Assembly (NCBI GenBank): GCA_963789535.1
Contig: CAWBKU010000002.1
Location: forward strand, 16,663-80,662
Length of the DNA: 64,000 nucleotides
DNA from: CAVXHQ01 sp963789535
GTDB lineage: Bacteria; Pseudomonadota; Alphaproteobacteria; Rhodobacterales; Rhodobacteraceae
Direction: 5' to 3'
Positions 33,595 through 42,552 of the stretch are shown piece by piece. A program made the translations under genes and the position numbers. The notes beneath the pieces are model-generated. The model was not told where the DNA came from. It saw only the letters and a program-made list of their open reading frames with translations, and did not search any database. Within the stretch, counting starts at the first letter, position 1. Each line of letters starts with the position of its first letter.

Positions 33595-34803
33595 ATGATC
33601 CTGACGACGACGCAGGGGCAGCAGGGTCTGCCCCGCTATTTCGGTCCGGTATTCGAGCGGCTGCGCAGCCTGCCGCGGGGGCGCGTCGACATCGTGCTGC
33701 CCGACGGGCGCCGGTTCCGCATCGACGGCGCCGAACCGGGCCATGTCGCCGAAATCACGGTCGAGAACCCCGACCTGTTCGCGCGCCTCATCCGCGAGGG
33801 CGATCTGGGCTTCTCCGAGGCCTATATGGACGGCTGGTGGTCGACGCCGGACCTTCAGGCGTTCATGGATCTGATGCACGACGGCAACGATGCCGTATAC
33901 GACGGTTTCCCCGGTCAGGGCCTCGTACGGACGTGGGAGCGGCTGCGGTTCTGGCTCCAGTCCAACTCGAAGCGTCAGGCCCGCAGGAACATCTCGCACC
34001 ACTACGATCTCGGCAACGATTTCTACGGCCTCTGGCTCGACGAGACGATGACCTATTCCTCCGCCATCTTCGCATCCGGACAGGAGAGCATGGAGCGGGC
34101 GCAGACCCTGAAATATGCGTCCATGGTCGACCAGATGGGCACCGAACCGGGCGACCATGTCCTCGAGATCGGTTGCGGCTGGGGCGGGTTCGCCGAATAT
34201 GCCGCGCGCGAGCGGGGGCTGCGGGTGACGGGCCTGACGATCAGTCGCGAGCAGTTCAACTACGCCGTCGAGCGCATTGAAAAGGCTGGTCTTTCCGATC
34301 TCGTGACGTTCAAGTTGCAGGACTATCGCGACGAGCGCGGCACCTATGACGGCATCGCCAGCATCGAGATGTTCGAGGCGGTCGGCGAGAAATACTGGCC
34401 CGCCTACTTCAATGCCGTGCGCGAACGGCTGAAGCCGGGCAAGAACGCGACCTTGCAGATCATCACCGTCGCCGACCGGCGGTGGGAGGTCTACAAGCGG
34501 GGCATGGATTTCATCCAGAAATTCATCTTTCCGGGCGGCATGCTGCCCTCGCCTCTGGCCCTGCGCGCAGAGGTCGAACGGGCCGGCCTGTCGGTGGCGC
34601 GCTCGGTCGAATTCGGCGAGAGCTACAGCCAGACGCTGCGCCGCTGGCACGACACCTTCAACGCGAAATGGGACCAGGTGGCGGCGCTTGGCTTCGACGC
34701 GCGGTTCCGGCGGATGTGGAACTTCTACCTGACCTCTTGCGCCGCGACATTTCATAGCGGAAACTGCGACGTGACGCAGATCACGGTGAGCCGTCGCGCC
34801 TGA
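33595..34803 (+). CDS. Cyclopropane-fatty-acyl-phospholipid synthase family methyltransferase
   Basis: The protein (402 residues from ATG 33595, MILTTTQGQQGLPRYFGPVF) resembles cyclopropane fatty acid synthases, which methylate or cyclopropanate unsaturated acyl chains of phospholipids using SAM. Motifs include NISHHYDLGNDFYGLWLDETMTYS, the SAM motif VLEIGCGWGGFAEYA, and GMDFIQKFIFPGGMLPS. The start is uncertain: a GGGAA site precedes 33595, but in-frame ATGs at 33565, 33583 and 33508 are possible. The gene lies 130 bp after phr in the same direction. Confidence 0.9.
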   Translation: MILTTTQGQQGLPRYFGPVFERLRSLPRGRVDIVLPDGRRFRIDGAEPGHVAEITVENPDLFARLIREGDLGFSEAYMDGWWSTPDLQAFMDLMHDGNDAVYDGFPGQGLVRTWERLRFWLQSNSKRQARRNISHHYDLGNDFYGLWLDETMTYSSAIFASGQESMERAQTLKYASMVDQMGTEPGDHVLEIGCGWGGFAEYAARERGLRVTGLTISREQFNYAVERIEKAGLSDLVTFKLQDYRDERGTYDGIASIEMFEAVGEKYWPAYFNAVRERLKPGKNATLQIITVADRRWEVYKRGMDFIQKFIFPGGMLPSPLALRAEVERAGLSVARSVEFGESYSQTLRRWHDTFNAKWDQVAALGFDARFRRMWNFYLTSCAATFHSGNCDVTQITVSRRA

Positions 34804-34852
34804 CGCCGCACCGACACGCCGGGGATACCGGCGGGCAGGGAGGGCAGGGCAT

Positions 34853-35293
34853 ATGCTGACGATGGGACGGCTGGTGGCGGCGGTGCTGTTCGCGGGCTTG
34901 GCGTGGTACGCCTCGCAACTCATCATTCCGCGTTTTCCCGAAGGGTTCGCCCCCGGCCGCTTTGCCGAGGTGAACGCCCTGATCGCGATGCCGGTCGCCT
35001 GGAAGATCGCGGGCAGCCGCGCGGGTGACGGCTGGGCGGCATCGCTCAGCTACGGTCTGACCACGACGGTGGCGATGGTCGTGACCTGCCTGTTCCTCCA
35101 GTCGTTCGGCGAGATGATCCGCCAGTCGCTCAAGGACCGCTACGACGGCCCGATCAGCGCCGTCACCGACGTGTTCGAGATGATGGTCGAGTTCGGGCAG
35201 TTGATGATCGAGCCGACGATCATCGGCGTGCTGGTCGGCGGCGGCATCATCGCGGGACTTCTCGTCGAGATCACCGGCCGCAATTTTCGCTAG
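34853..35293 (+). CDS. trgA: TrgA family membrane protein
   Basis: The 146-residue protein has four predicted transmembrane helices (from MGRLVAAVLFAGLAWYASQ to GVLVGGGIIAGLLVEI) with the TrgA pattern. TrgA and TrgB were named in Rhodobacter sphaeroides for a role in tellurite resistance. The trgB gene follows after 33 bp in the same direction, matching the known pair. The biochemical role of TrgA is unknown. Confidence 0.88.
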   Translation: MLTMGRLVAAVLFAGLAWYASQLIIPRFPEGFAPGRFAEVNALIAMPVAWKIAGSRAGDGWAASLSYGLTTTVAMVVTCLFLQSFGEMIRQSLKDRYDGPISAVTDVFEMMVEFGQLMIEPTIIGVLVGGGIIAGLLVEITGRNFR

Positions 35294-35326
35294 GGCGGGT
35301 CGCGCCATCGTTTCGCCCGGTATCAT

Positions 35327-36460
35327 ATGACACAAAGACCGATTTTCCTGTACGGCACGTTGCGCCATGACCCGATCTTCGCGTCCGTCGCGCGCCGTTT
35401 TTCGGAAGGGGCGCCAGGCAGCAGGGTCGATGCGGCGCTGTCCGGCCACGGGGTCTTCGAGGCGCCGGACGGCCTGCCGATGCTCGTCGCGATGCCGGGC
35501 GAGGTGGCGCCCGGCCACCTCTGGCGGGGTCTCGACGGGGCGAGCACCGCGCGGCTCGACCGCTACGAGATACCCTTTGGCTATGCCCGTCGCCCCGTCA
35601 CCGTCGCGACCGCGGAGGGTCCGGTCGCGGCGGACGCCTATTTTCCGCCACGCGATGCCGCCATCACGGATATTCCGTGGTCGCTCGATCGCTGGGTGAC
35701 CGCGCATTTTCCGGTCGCCTATCAGGTGGTGCGCGAACTGGCGGGTCACGACCCGGAACTGAGCGGGGACGAATTGGTGCGCCAGTGGCCGATGATGCGC
35801 GCGCGCGCCGAGGCGGTGAGGCGCACATCTCAGAGCGACCGCCCGGCGACGGTGCGCCGCGCGACGCACGAGGGCGACTTCGGCGTGCGGCGGGCAGGAC
35901 CGCTGTCGGGCGATTTCTTCAAGCTGGCGCGCATGGACCTCGACCACGAACGGTTCGACGGCAGCCGTGCCACCCTCCTGCGGCGCGAGGTCTTGGTGGG
36001 CGTCGATGCGGCCCTGGTCCTGCCCTATGATCCGGCGCGCGACCGTGTCCTGATGGTCGAACAGATCCGTGCCGGCCCTGCATGGCGTGGCGACCCGAAC
36101 CCCTGGACCCTCGAACCGGTCGCGGGCATCGTCGACGGCGGCGAGACGCCCGAACAGGCCGCCGGTCGCGAGGGAATGGAAGAGGCCGGACTCGCGTTCT
36201 TCCATCTGGAGCGGATGTTTGCGGCCTATCCGTCGCCCGGATCCTCGACCGATTTCTTCCACTGCTTTCTCGGCCTGACCGATCTGCCGGACGACACGGC
36301 CGGGCGCGGCGGCCTCGCGTCCGAGGGCGAGGACATCGCGCTGCACCGCCTCGCCTTCGCCGATGCGATGGTCCTGGCGAAGAGCGGGGAGATCACCGCG
36401 TTGCCGCTTCTGGGGATGCTCTACTGGCTTGCCGCGCACCGCGACCGGTTGCGCGCCTGA
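35327..36460 (+). CDS. trgB: Gamma-glutamylcyclotransferase-NUDIX fusion, TrgB-like
   Basis: The 377-residue protein has two parts. The N-terminal half (residues 6-130) is a gamma-glutamylcyclotransferase-like domain starting FLYGTLRHDP. The C-terminal half (about 215-375) is a NUDIX hydrolase with a perfect box, GIVDGGETPEQAAGREGMEE. Such domains act on glutathione-related and nucleoside diphosphate substrates respectively; ADP-ribose pyrophosphatase activity is likely for the NUDIX part. The arrangement matches TrgB of Rhodobacter. It is downstream of trgA and upstream of a cysteine synthase gene, a sulfur-metabolism context that fits tellurite and oxidant stress. Confidence 0.9.
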   Translation: MTQRPIFLYGTLRHDPIFASVARRFSEGAPGSRVDAALSGHGVFEAPDGLPMLVAMPGEVAPGHLWRGLDGASTARLDRYEIPFGYARRPVTVATAEGPVAADAYFPPRDAAITDIPWSLDRWVTAHFPVAYQVVRELAGHDPELSGDELVRQWPMMRARAEAVRRTSQSDRPATVRRATHEGDFGVRRAGPLSGDFFKLARMDLDHERFDGSRATLLRREVLVGVDAALVLPYDPARDRVLMVEQIRAGPAWRGDPNPWTLEPVAGIVDGGETPEQAAGREGMEEAGLAFFHLERMFAAYPSPGSSTDFFHCFLGLTDLPDDTAGRGGLASEGEDIALHRLAFADAMVLAKSGEITALPLLGMLYWLAAHRDRLRA

Positions 36461-36557
36461 GGCGTGGCCTGCTTGAGTTCGCGGCGCGCGCCGCCTAGAC
36501 AAGGCGACACGCCGGAGGACCATGCGCCGCCCCGTCGCGGCCGCGAAAGGACACATT

Positions 36558-37592
36558 ATGCCGATCCATCCCGACCTCGCCGCCGCCGTCGGCAACACGC
36601 CGCTGATCCGCCTGCGCGCGGCGTCAGAGGCGACGGGCTGCGAGATCCTCGGCAAGGCCGAATTCATGAACCCCGGCCAGTCGGTCAAGGACCGCGCCGC
36701 CCTCTACATCATCCGCGACGCGATCGCGCGCGGTGCGTTGAAACCGGGCGGCACCATCGTCGAGGGCACGGCGGGCAATACCGGCATCGGTCTGGCGCTG
36801 GTTGGCGCCTCGCTCGGGTTCCGGACGGTGATCGTGATCCCCGAAACGCAATCGCAAGAGAAGAAGGACATGCTCCGCCTCGCCGGGGCCGACCTGATCC
36901 AGGTGCCCGCCGCGCCCTATCGCAACCCCAACAACTACGTGCGCTATTCGGGGCGGCTGGCCGAGAAGCTGGCCGAAACCGCTGAAAACGGCGTCGTCTG
37001 GGCGAACCAGTTCGACAACACCGCCAACCGGCAGGCCCATATCGAGACGACGGGCCCCGAGATCTGGGAACAGACCGGCGGCAAGGTCGACGGGTTCATC
37101 TGTGCGGTGGGCTCGGGCGGCACGCTCGCCGGGGTGGCGGCGGCGTTGCAGACGAGGGGGGTCAAGATCGGCATCGCCGACCCGGACGGCGCGGCGCTCT
37201 ACGATTACTATACGAAGGGGGAACTGGCGTCGCACGGCGATTCGATCTCCGAAGGGATCGGGCAGGGCCGGATCACCGCCAACCTCGAGGGGCTGACGCC
37301 CGATTTCGCCTACAACATTCCGGATGCCGAGGGTCTGCCGATCTGTTTCGACCTGCTGGCACACGAGGGTCTCTGCATGGGTCTGTCGACCGGCATCAAC
37401 GTCGCGGGCGCGATCCGTCTGGCGCGCGATCTCGGCCCCGGCCGTACGATCGTGACGATCCTGTGCGACTATGGCACCCGCTATCAGGCCAAGATGTGGA
37501 ACCCTGCGTTCCTGCGCGACAAGGGGCTGCCGGTGCCCGGCTGGCTCGACCGCGGCCCCGGCGCCATTCCGGGTGTGTTCGAGGACGCCTGA
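36558..37592 (+). CDS. cysK: Cysteine synthase (O-acetylserine sulfhydrylase)
   Basis: The 344-residue PLP enzyme makes L-cysteine from O-acetylserine and sulfide. The PLP lysine is in NPGQSVKDRAALYI, the substrate loop in EGTAGNTGIGLALV, and the PLP phosphate site in GSGGTLAGVAAAL. The ATG at 36558 follows AAAGGAC. The C-terminal 40 residues (AKMWNPAFLRDKGLP onward) are longer than in CysK of enteric bacteria, as is usual in this group. Its stop overlaps the start of the mechanosensitive channel gene (TGATG). Confidence 0.93.
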   Translation: MPIHPDLAAAVGNTPLIRLRAASEATGCEILGKAEFMNPGQSVKDRAALYIIRDAIARGALKPGGTIVEGTAGNTGIGLALVGASLGFRTVIVIPETQSQEKKDMLRLAGADLIQVPAAPYRNPNNYVRYSGRLAEKLAETAENGVVWANQFDNTANRQAHIETTGPEIWEQTGGKVDGFICAVGSGGTLAGVAAALQTRGVKIGIADPDGAALYDYYTKGELASHGDSISEGIGQGRITANLEGLTPDFAYNIPDAEGLPICFDLLAHEGLCMGLSTGINVAGAIRLARDLGPGRTIVTILCDYGTRYQAKMWNPAFLRDKGLPVPGWLDRGPGAIPGVFEDA

Positions 37593-40054
37593 TGCGGGTC
37601 TTGGGCCGGGCAGGCCTCTGGGCGGCGTTCGCCGTCTTCGCGCTCGTGTCCGGTGGCTGGGTCGCACCTGCCGCCGCGCAGTCGCCCGATACCGCCGCCA
37701 CCGAACCAGCCCCGACCGACCTGATCGGTCCGCCCGTGCCCGGCCCCGGCGACCTCGATCCCGAGGCGGCGGGTCTGGACGCCTGGGCGTCGCTGGCCAC
37801 GCGGGTCGAGGATGCGCTGATGCAGGGGGTCGCCTCCGAATTCGCGCTGCTGCGGCTGCGGGTCGCGGTGGCCGAGTGGCGTGACAGGTTCCTGACCGAG
37901 GAGGGCGTCAACGCCGCGCGGATCGCCACGGTGACGTCGCAGATCGCGGCCCTCGGCCCGCCGCCCGAGGGGGACGCGGAAGAAGAGCCGCGCATCGCCG
38001 CCCGCCGCGCCGAACTCGATGCGCAACTGCGCAAGTTGCGCGCGCCCGTCCGCCTTGCGCAGGAGGGGTTTGCCCATGCCGACGGTCTGGTGGGCGAACT
38101 CGACGCGGCACTCCGCGCGGCACGGCAGGCGACGCTGGCGGTGCGCGGCGTCTCGCCGCTCGATCCCGGCATCTGGTCCGAGGCGCTGTCGGCCCTCACC
38201 ACGCGTGCGACGATGCTGATGGTCGAGGTCCGCACGACGTTCGGCAGTGCCGCGCGGCGCGAGACCTTCGCCCGCAACCTGCCGACCTTCGCGTTCCTCG
38301 GTCTGCTGGCCACGGTGCTGGCGCTCTGGGGCCAGCGGGGCACGGCGGCGCTTGCGGGTCTGTTCGCGCAGGATTCGGCACGCGGCACGGTGGGCGCGCG
38401 CATCTTTGGGGCGCTCTGTCAGGTGGCGGTCCCGCTCTTTGCCCTCCTCGCGGTCTGGGGTGCGCTCGATCAGTCGGGGCTCTTCGGGTTCCGGGTGACG
38501 CGCCTGATCGACGTCCTGCCATCTGCGGGCACCACGGTGATCGTCGCCCACTGGCTCGCCGCCCAGTTCTTTGCGCCCGAGCGCGCCGAGCGGTCCTCGC
38601 TCGACATCACACCCGAACGGCGGTCCGGGATCCGGCGCCTGCTCGGCTGGCTGGGGTGGCTGCTGGCGACCTCGATCCTTCTCGACGCGGCGATCGGTGG
38701 CGGCGACCTGCCGCAGGCGGCAACGGTCGTGGCCTATCTGCCGCTGGAACTGGCGCTGGCCTATGTCCTCTTCCGGCTCGGCCTTCAGTTCATGCGCATG
38801 CGCGCCAAGGGTACGGACGACGCGCCGGGGCGGCGCGGCGCGGTTCTGCCGCTCTTTGGACGGCTTCTGGTGATCATCGCCATCCTCGGCCCGGCGCTCG
38901 CCGCCCTCGGCTACAGCCGCGCCGCCGACGCGCTGATCGAACCGGCGGTGATGACGCTGGCGCTGATGGGCGTGGTGATCGTGCTGCAACGGCTCGTCTT
39001 CGACATCTATACGCTGTTCTGGGGTGGCACCGGGCGGGGCGAGGATGCGCTGGCGCCGGTGCTGATCGGCTTTGTGCTCATCGTCGTGGCGGTGCCGGTG
39101 CTGGCGCTCATCTGGGGCGTGCGCGTCGAGGAGCTGACCGAGATCTGGCAGCGGTTCCGCGAGGGGTATTCGCTCGGCGAGAGCCGGATCCGTCCGACCG
39201 ATTTCATCACCTTCGCACTCGTCTTCGCCGTGGGCTATGCCGTCACCCGGCTGGTGCAGAGCACGCTGCGGTCCTCGATCCTGCCGCGTACCCGCCTCGA
39301 CGTCGGCGCGCGGACGGCGCTGGTCGCGGGCCTCGGCTATGTCGGCATCTTTGCCGCGGCATTGGCCGCGATCACCAGTGCGGGCATCGACCTGTCGGCA
39401 TTCGCCATCGTCGCGGGGGCGCTGTCGGTCGGCATCGGCTTCGGCCTCCAGAACATCGTGTCGAACTTCATCTCTGGGATCATCCTGCTGATCGAGCGGC
39501 CGATTTCCGAAGGCGACTGGATCGAGGTCGGCGGGCAGATGGGATACGTGCGCGCGATCTCGGTCCGCTCGACCCTGATCGAGACCTTCGACCGCACCGA
39601 TGTGATCGTGCCGAACGCCGACCTCATTTCGGGAACGGTGACGAACTGGACGCGCAACAATTCGGTGGGCCGGGTCAAGGTGCCGGTCGGCGTCGCCTAT
39701 GGCACCGACACCGCCCGCGTCGACGCCATCCTGCGCGAGGTGGCCGAGGCCAATCCGATGGTCCTGCTGCATCCGCCACCCAACGTCTTCTTTCTGGGGT
39801 TCGGCGCGGATTCCATGGATTTCGAGATCCGGGCGATCCTGCGCGACATCAATTTCCAGATGGTCGTGACCTCCGAGATGAACCACGCCATCGCCGCCCG
39901 GTTCGCCGAAGAGGGAATCGAGATCCCGTTCGCGCAGCGTGACATCTGGTTGCGCAACCCCGAGGCACTGCGGCCGCAGGGGTCCGATCGGGGCGTGCCG
40001 ATGCCCGCGGCGGATGACAATGACGTTCATCCGGGCCCGGGCAGGGCGGATTAG
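37592..40054 (+). CDS. DUF3772-MscS family mechanosensitive channel
   Basis: The 820-residue inner-membrane protein has a signal peptide (to AAAQS), a periplasmic DUF3772-type domain with helical segments (residues about 50-220), then about 10 transmembrane helices and a C-terminal MscS domain: the pore helix FAIVAGALSVGIGFGLQNIV, the beta domain FISGIILLIERPISEGDWI and GRVKVPVGVAYGTDTARVD. Large MscS-type channels release solutes on hypo-osmotic shock. The ATG overlaps the stop of cysK (TGATG), so translation is coupled. The ligand or gating role of DUF3772 is unknown. Confidence 0.92.
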   Translation: MRVLGRAGLWAAFAVFALVSGGWVAPAAAQSPDTAATEPAPTDLIGPPVPGPGDLDPEAAGLDAWASLATRVEDALMQGVASEFALLRLRVAVAEWRDRFLTEEGVNAARIATVTSQIAALGPPPEGDAEEEPRIAARRAELDAQLRKLRAPVRLAQEGFAHADGLVGELDAALRAARQATLAVRGVSPLDPGIWSEALSALTTRATMLMVEVRTTFGSAARRETFARNLPTFAFLGLLATVLALWGQRGTAALAGLFAQDSARGTVGARIFGALCQVAVPLFALLAVWGALDQSGLFGFRVTRLIDVLPSAGTTVIVAHWLAAQFFAPERAERSSLDITPERRSGIRRLLGWLGWLLATSILLDAAIGGGDLPQAATVVAYLPLELALAYVLFRLGLQFMRMRAKGTDDAPGRRGAVLPLFGRLLVIIAILGPALAALGYSRAADALIEPAVMTLALMGVVIVLQRLVFDIYTLFWGGTGRGEDALAPVLIGFVLIVVAVPVLALIWGVRVEELTEIWQRFREGYSLGESRIRPTDFITFALVFAVGYAVTRLVQSTLRSSILPRTRLDVGARTALVAGLGYVGIFAAALAAITSAGIDLSAFAIVAGALSVGIGFGLQNIVSNFISGIILLIERPISEGDWIEVGGQMGYVRAISVRSTLIETFDRTDVIVPNADLISGTVTNWTRNNSVGRVKVPVGVAYGTDTARVDAILREVAEANPMVLLHPPPNVFFLGFGADSMDFEIRAILRDINFQMVVTSEMNHAIAARFAEEGIEIPFAQRDIWLRNPEALRPQGSDRGVPMPAADDNDVHPGPGRAD

Positions 40055-40127
40055 GGTTTCCCCCCGTTGATCTGGTCGCATGTCGACTGCTAGCGTTCGG
40101 TATTCACCCCAGACCGGGAACCCCGAC

Positions 40128-40763
40128 ATGCGACCTTTCCTGATTGCAACCGCCCTCTTCCTGTCCTCGCTCATGCTCTCGGCGAAAGGCGCCGCGGCGC
40201 AGAGCTTTGCCCGCTGTGCCGGATATCAGTCGGCCACCGTGCAGCAAATCCTGCCGCGCGCGGTCGACCTTGCCAACCGCGCCGCCGCCGCCGTCGCCGA
40301 CGACGCCAACTTCGCGGTCTGGTTCGGGGTCTATTCCAGAGCCAAGGCCGACATCGTGCGCGCCAACCTCAAGGCGGTGCACAAGGTGCTGGCGACCGGC
40401 GACCTGCGGTTCTATTGCGGCAGTCCGAACGAGCCGACCTGCAAGGACAACACCTACGCCTACGTCTATTCGACCGAACCCTATGCCATCACCCTCTGCC
40501 CGAGTTTCTTTTCGATGCCGATGCTGCCCGGCGGTTCGCCCATCGACGCGGTCTACGAGGATGGCACGATGGAAGGCACGCTGATCCACGAGATCAGCCA
40601 TTTCGAGATCGTGGCAAACACCGACGACAACTGCTACTCCCGGCCGGTCTGTCAGGACATGGCGATCAGCGACCCGGCACAGGTTCTGGTCAACGCCGAC
40701 AGCTATCAGTATTTCTCCGAAGACGTGATGTTCGCGATAAACGCCGCCGAGGCCCAGCCCTAG
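40128..40763 (+). CDS. M35-like (aspzincin) metallopeptidase, secreted
   Basis: The 211-residue protein has a signal peptide (cut after AAAQS) and a zinc site HEISH at H154 in GTLIHEISHFEIVANTDD. The aspzincin pattern continues with a downstream Asp in NADSYQYFSEDV, where the third ligand is expected. Cysteines (CGS, CKDN, CYS, CQD) suggest disulfides. M35 peptidases cut peptides at lysine in known cases. The fold call is by motif; it could be a related family with the same zinc site. ATG 40128 follows GGGAA by seven bases. Confidence 0.78.
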   Translation: MRPFLIATALFLSSLMLSAKGAAAQSFARCAGYQSATVQQILPRAVDLANRAAAAVADDANFAVWFGVYSRAKADIVRANLKAVHKVLATGDLRFYCGSPNEPTCKDNTYAYVYSTEPYAITLCPSFFSMPMLPGGSPIDAVYEDGTMEGTLIHEISHFEIVANTDDNCYSRPVCQDMAISDPAQVLVNADSYQYFSEDVMFAINAAEAQP

Positions 40764-40785
40764 GTCAAGGCGGCGGGCGCGCGCG

Positions 40786-41994
40786 CTATTCGGCGGCGTC
40801 GCGGTAGTCGGTCGCTTCATTCACCGGCGTCTCCGGTTCGGGCAGGCCCTCGCGCGACAGCAGGATCGCGACGGGGCGCAGGGCCGGGATCTCGGAGCAG
40901 ACGATCATGCCCGCGACCATGATCGGCACCGACAGGAACATCCCCGGAATCCCCCAGACCGCGCCCCAGAACGCCAGGCTGATGATGATCCCGAACGACG
41001 ACAGCCGCAGTGCCCGGCCCATGAGCCACGGGTCGATGACGTTGCCGTTAAGGAACTGGATCGCGCCGACGGCGGCAAAGATGCCGAACGTCGCGCCAGG
41101 ATCGCCCAGTTGCACGTGGGTGACGAGGGCCACGAGGAACGTCACCACGATCGAGCCGATGTTGGGGATGTAGTTCAGGATGAAGGTGATGACCCCCAGC
41201 GCCACCGCCAGCTCGAGGCCGAACGCCAGCGCCACCGCCCAGACCATCACCCCCGTCGCGAGGCTCACCAGCGTCTTGACTGCCAGATAGCGGTTCACCC
41301 GGCGGATGATCGAGGCCACGATCTTGCCCACGCGGTCGGCCTGTGCCGCGTCGCCCACGAAACTCTCGAGCTTGGTCGAGAACCAGACCCGTTCGGCAAA
41401 GAGGAATCCGACGAAGAGGATGACGAGGACGGTCGCCTGCAACAGGTTGCCCGCCTGGCCCGCGACCGCCCGGACATAGCCCGAGATGTCGATCGTCGAG
41501 AGCGAGTTGAACACCGCCCGTTCGGCGTCGTCGCCCAGGAACCCGAAGAGTTCGCCCACCGCCGCCGGCACCCGCTCGGAATAGCTCAGCGTGGTGACGA
41601 GCACGGTATTGATCTGCGCCAGCACGATCGAGGTGAGCGCCAGCAGCGCCAGCGAGATCCACGCCACCGCGACGAGGGTCGCGAGCCAGTTCGGGATGCC
41701 GATGCGCCCGATCCGCAGCCGCGCGAGAAAGCTGATCGCGTCCGAGGTGAGCGAGAAGAGCACGATCGCGGTGGCCAGCGAGATCAGCAGGAACCGTGCC
41801 TGCACCAGCAGGAACAGCACCACCGCGAACGAGATGATGATGAGCGAGATCGCCTGGATACGGCCCGGATCCTGCATCGGCGGACGCACAAGGCCGCGAC
41901 GATGCGCCCCGCCGCCCGGCGCGCGACTGACACCGGGCATCTGTGCGGGTGTCGGCGGCGGCCTTCCGGGGCCGTGAGACGTGGGGCCTGACAT
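40786..41994 (-). CDS. AI-2E family transporter (TqsA/PerM-like)
   Basis: The 402-residue protein has a poorly conserved basic N-terminus and then six to eight transmembrane helices with the family pattern: ISLIIISFAVVLFLLV, RVNRYLAVKTLVSLATG, GVITFILNYIPNIGSIV and the conserved end GIIISLAFWGAVWGIPGMFLSVP. The family includes proteins described as exporters of autoinducer-2 or as Na+/H+ antiporters, so substrate is uncertain. Start at 41994 has GGAAG upstream; internal ATGs are possible because the first 38 residues are Pro/Gly-rich. It is convergent with the peptidase gene. Confidence 0.88.
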   Translation of the reverse strand: MSGPTSHGPGRPPPTPAQMPGVSRAPGGGAHRRGLVRPPMQDPGRIQAISLIIISFAVVLFLLVQARFLLISLATAIVLFSLTSDAISFLARLRIGRIGIPNWLATLVAVAWISLALLALTSIVLAQINTVLVTTLSYSERVPAAVGELFGFLGDDAERAVFNSLSTIDISGYVRAVAGQAGNLLQATVLVILFVGFLFAERVWFSTKLESFVGDAAQADRVGKIVASIIRRVNRYLAVKTLVSLATGVMVWAVALAFGLELAVALGVITFILNYIPNIGSIVVTFLVALVTHVQLGDPGATFGIFAAVGAIQFLNGNVIDPWLMGRALRLSSFGIIISLAFWGAVWGIPGMFLSVPIMVAGMIVCSEIPALRPVAILLSREGLPEPETPVNEATDYRDAAE

Positions 41995-42209
41995 CGGGCC
42001 ATTCTTCCTTCTGCGGTTCGCACCGTCGTCAGTCGGGACGGCGTCTCCGACGTCGCTGCGGTCCGGGCGACGGCGCGGAAACCTCCTGCGCCGGACCGCC
42101 CCCGACTATGCGATGCGCCGGGCACGCTGACAATGGCCGTCGCTCCTCCGCCCGACCCGCCCGCCGGCCCACTTGCCAACCCAATACCTGCGCGGTAAGT
42201 GCGCCGGAC

Positions 42210-42299
42210 GGAGCGGTGGCCGAGTGGTCGAAGGCGCACGCCTGGAAAGTGTGTAGGCGGGAGACCGTCTCCAGGGTTCGAATCCCTGTCGCTCCGCCA
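42210..42299 (+). tRNA. tRNA-Ser (GGA), with encoded CCA
   Basis: Acceptor arms GGAGCGG and TCGCTCC pair, the anticodon loop CTGGAAA gives anticodon GGA, a long variable arm (AGGCGGGAGACCGTCT) is present, and the T arm has GGTTCGAATCC. Total 90 nt including CCA. Confidence 0.97.
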
Positions 42300-42440
42300 G
42301 TCCCATGACACGACGGACGGTCGGCCTCCTGCGCAAGAATGCGGAGGTTTCGGGTCCGGCGTGCCGTTCTTTCCGACCGCGCTAAGACTTCCTTAACCAA
42401 TCCCGGCGAAAGCTGATCCCGTTACGATTTACCTTGATTT

Positions 42441-42455
42441 GTTCTCTCTTTGATC
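42441..42455. promoter_or_regulatory. SOS box (LexA site) of recA
   Basis: GTTC-N7-GATC (GTTC at 42441-42444, GATC at 42452-42455) lies about 100 bp before recA. This is exactly the form reported for the LexA-regulated recA promoter of Rhodobacter sphaeroides, an altered version of the alphaproteobacterial GTTC-N7-GTTC box. Confidence 0.85.
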
Positions 42456-42552
42456 TCATATCGGAAAGAAGAACAAGGCAGGAACATCAGCGGGCGGCCG
42501 CGCAGCCGCGGATTGCCGACCCGCAGGGGTTGTGGAATAAGAGGACCGGACA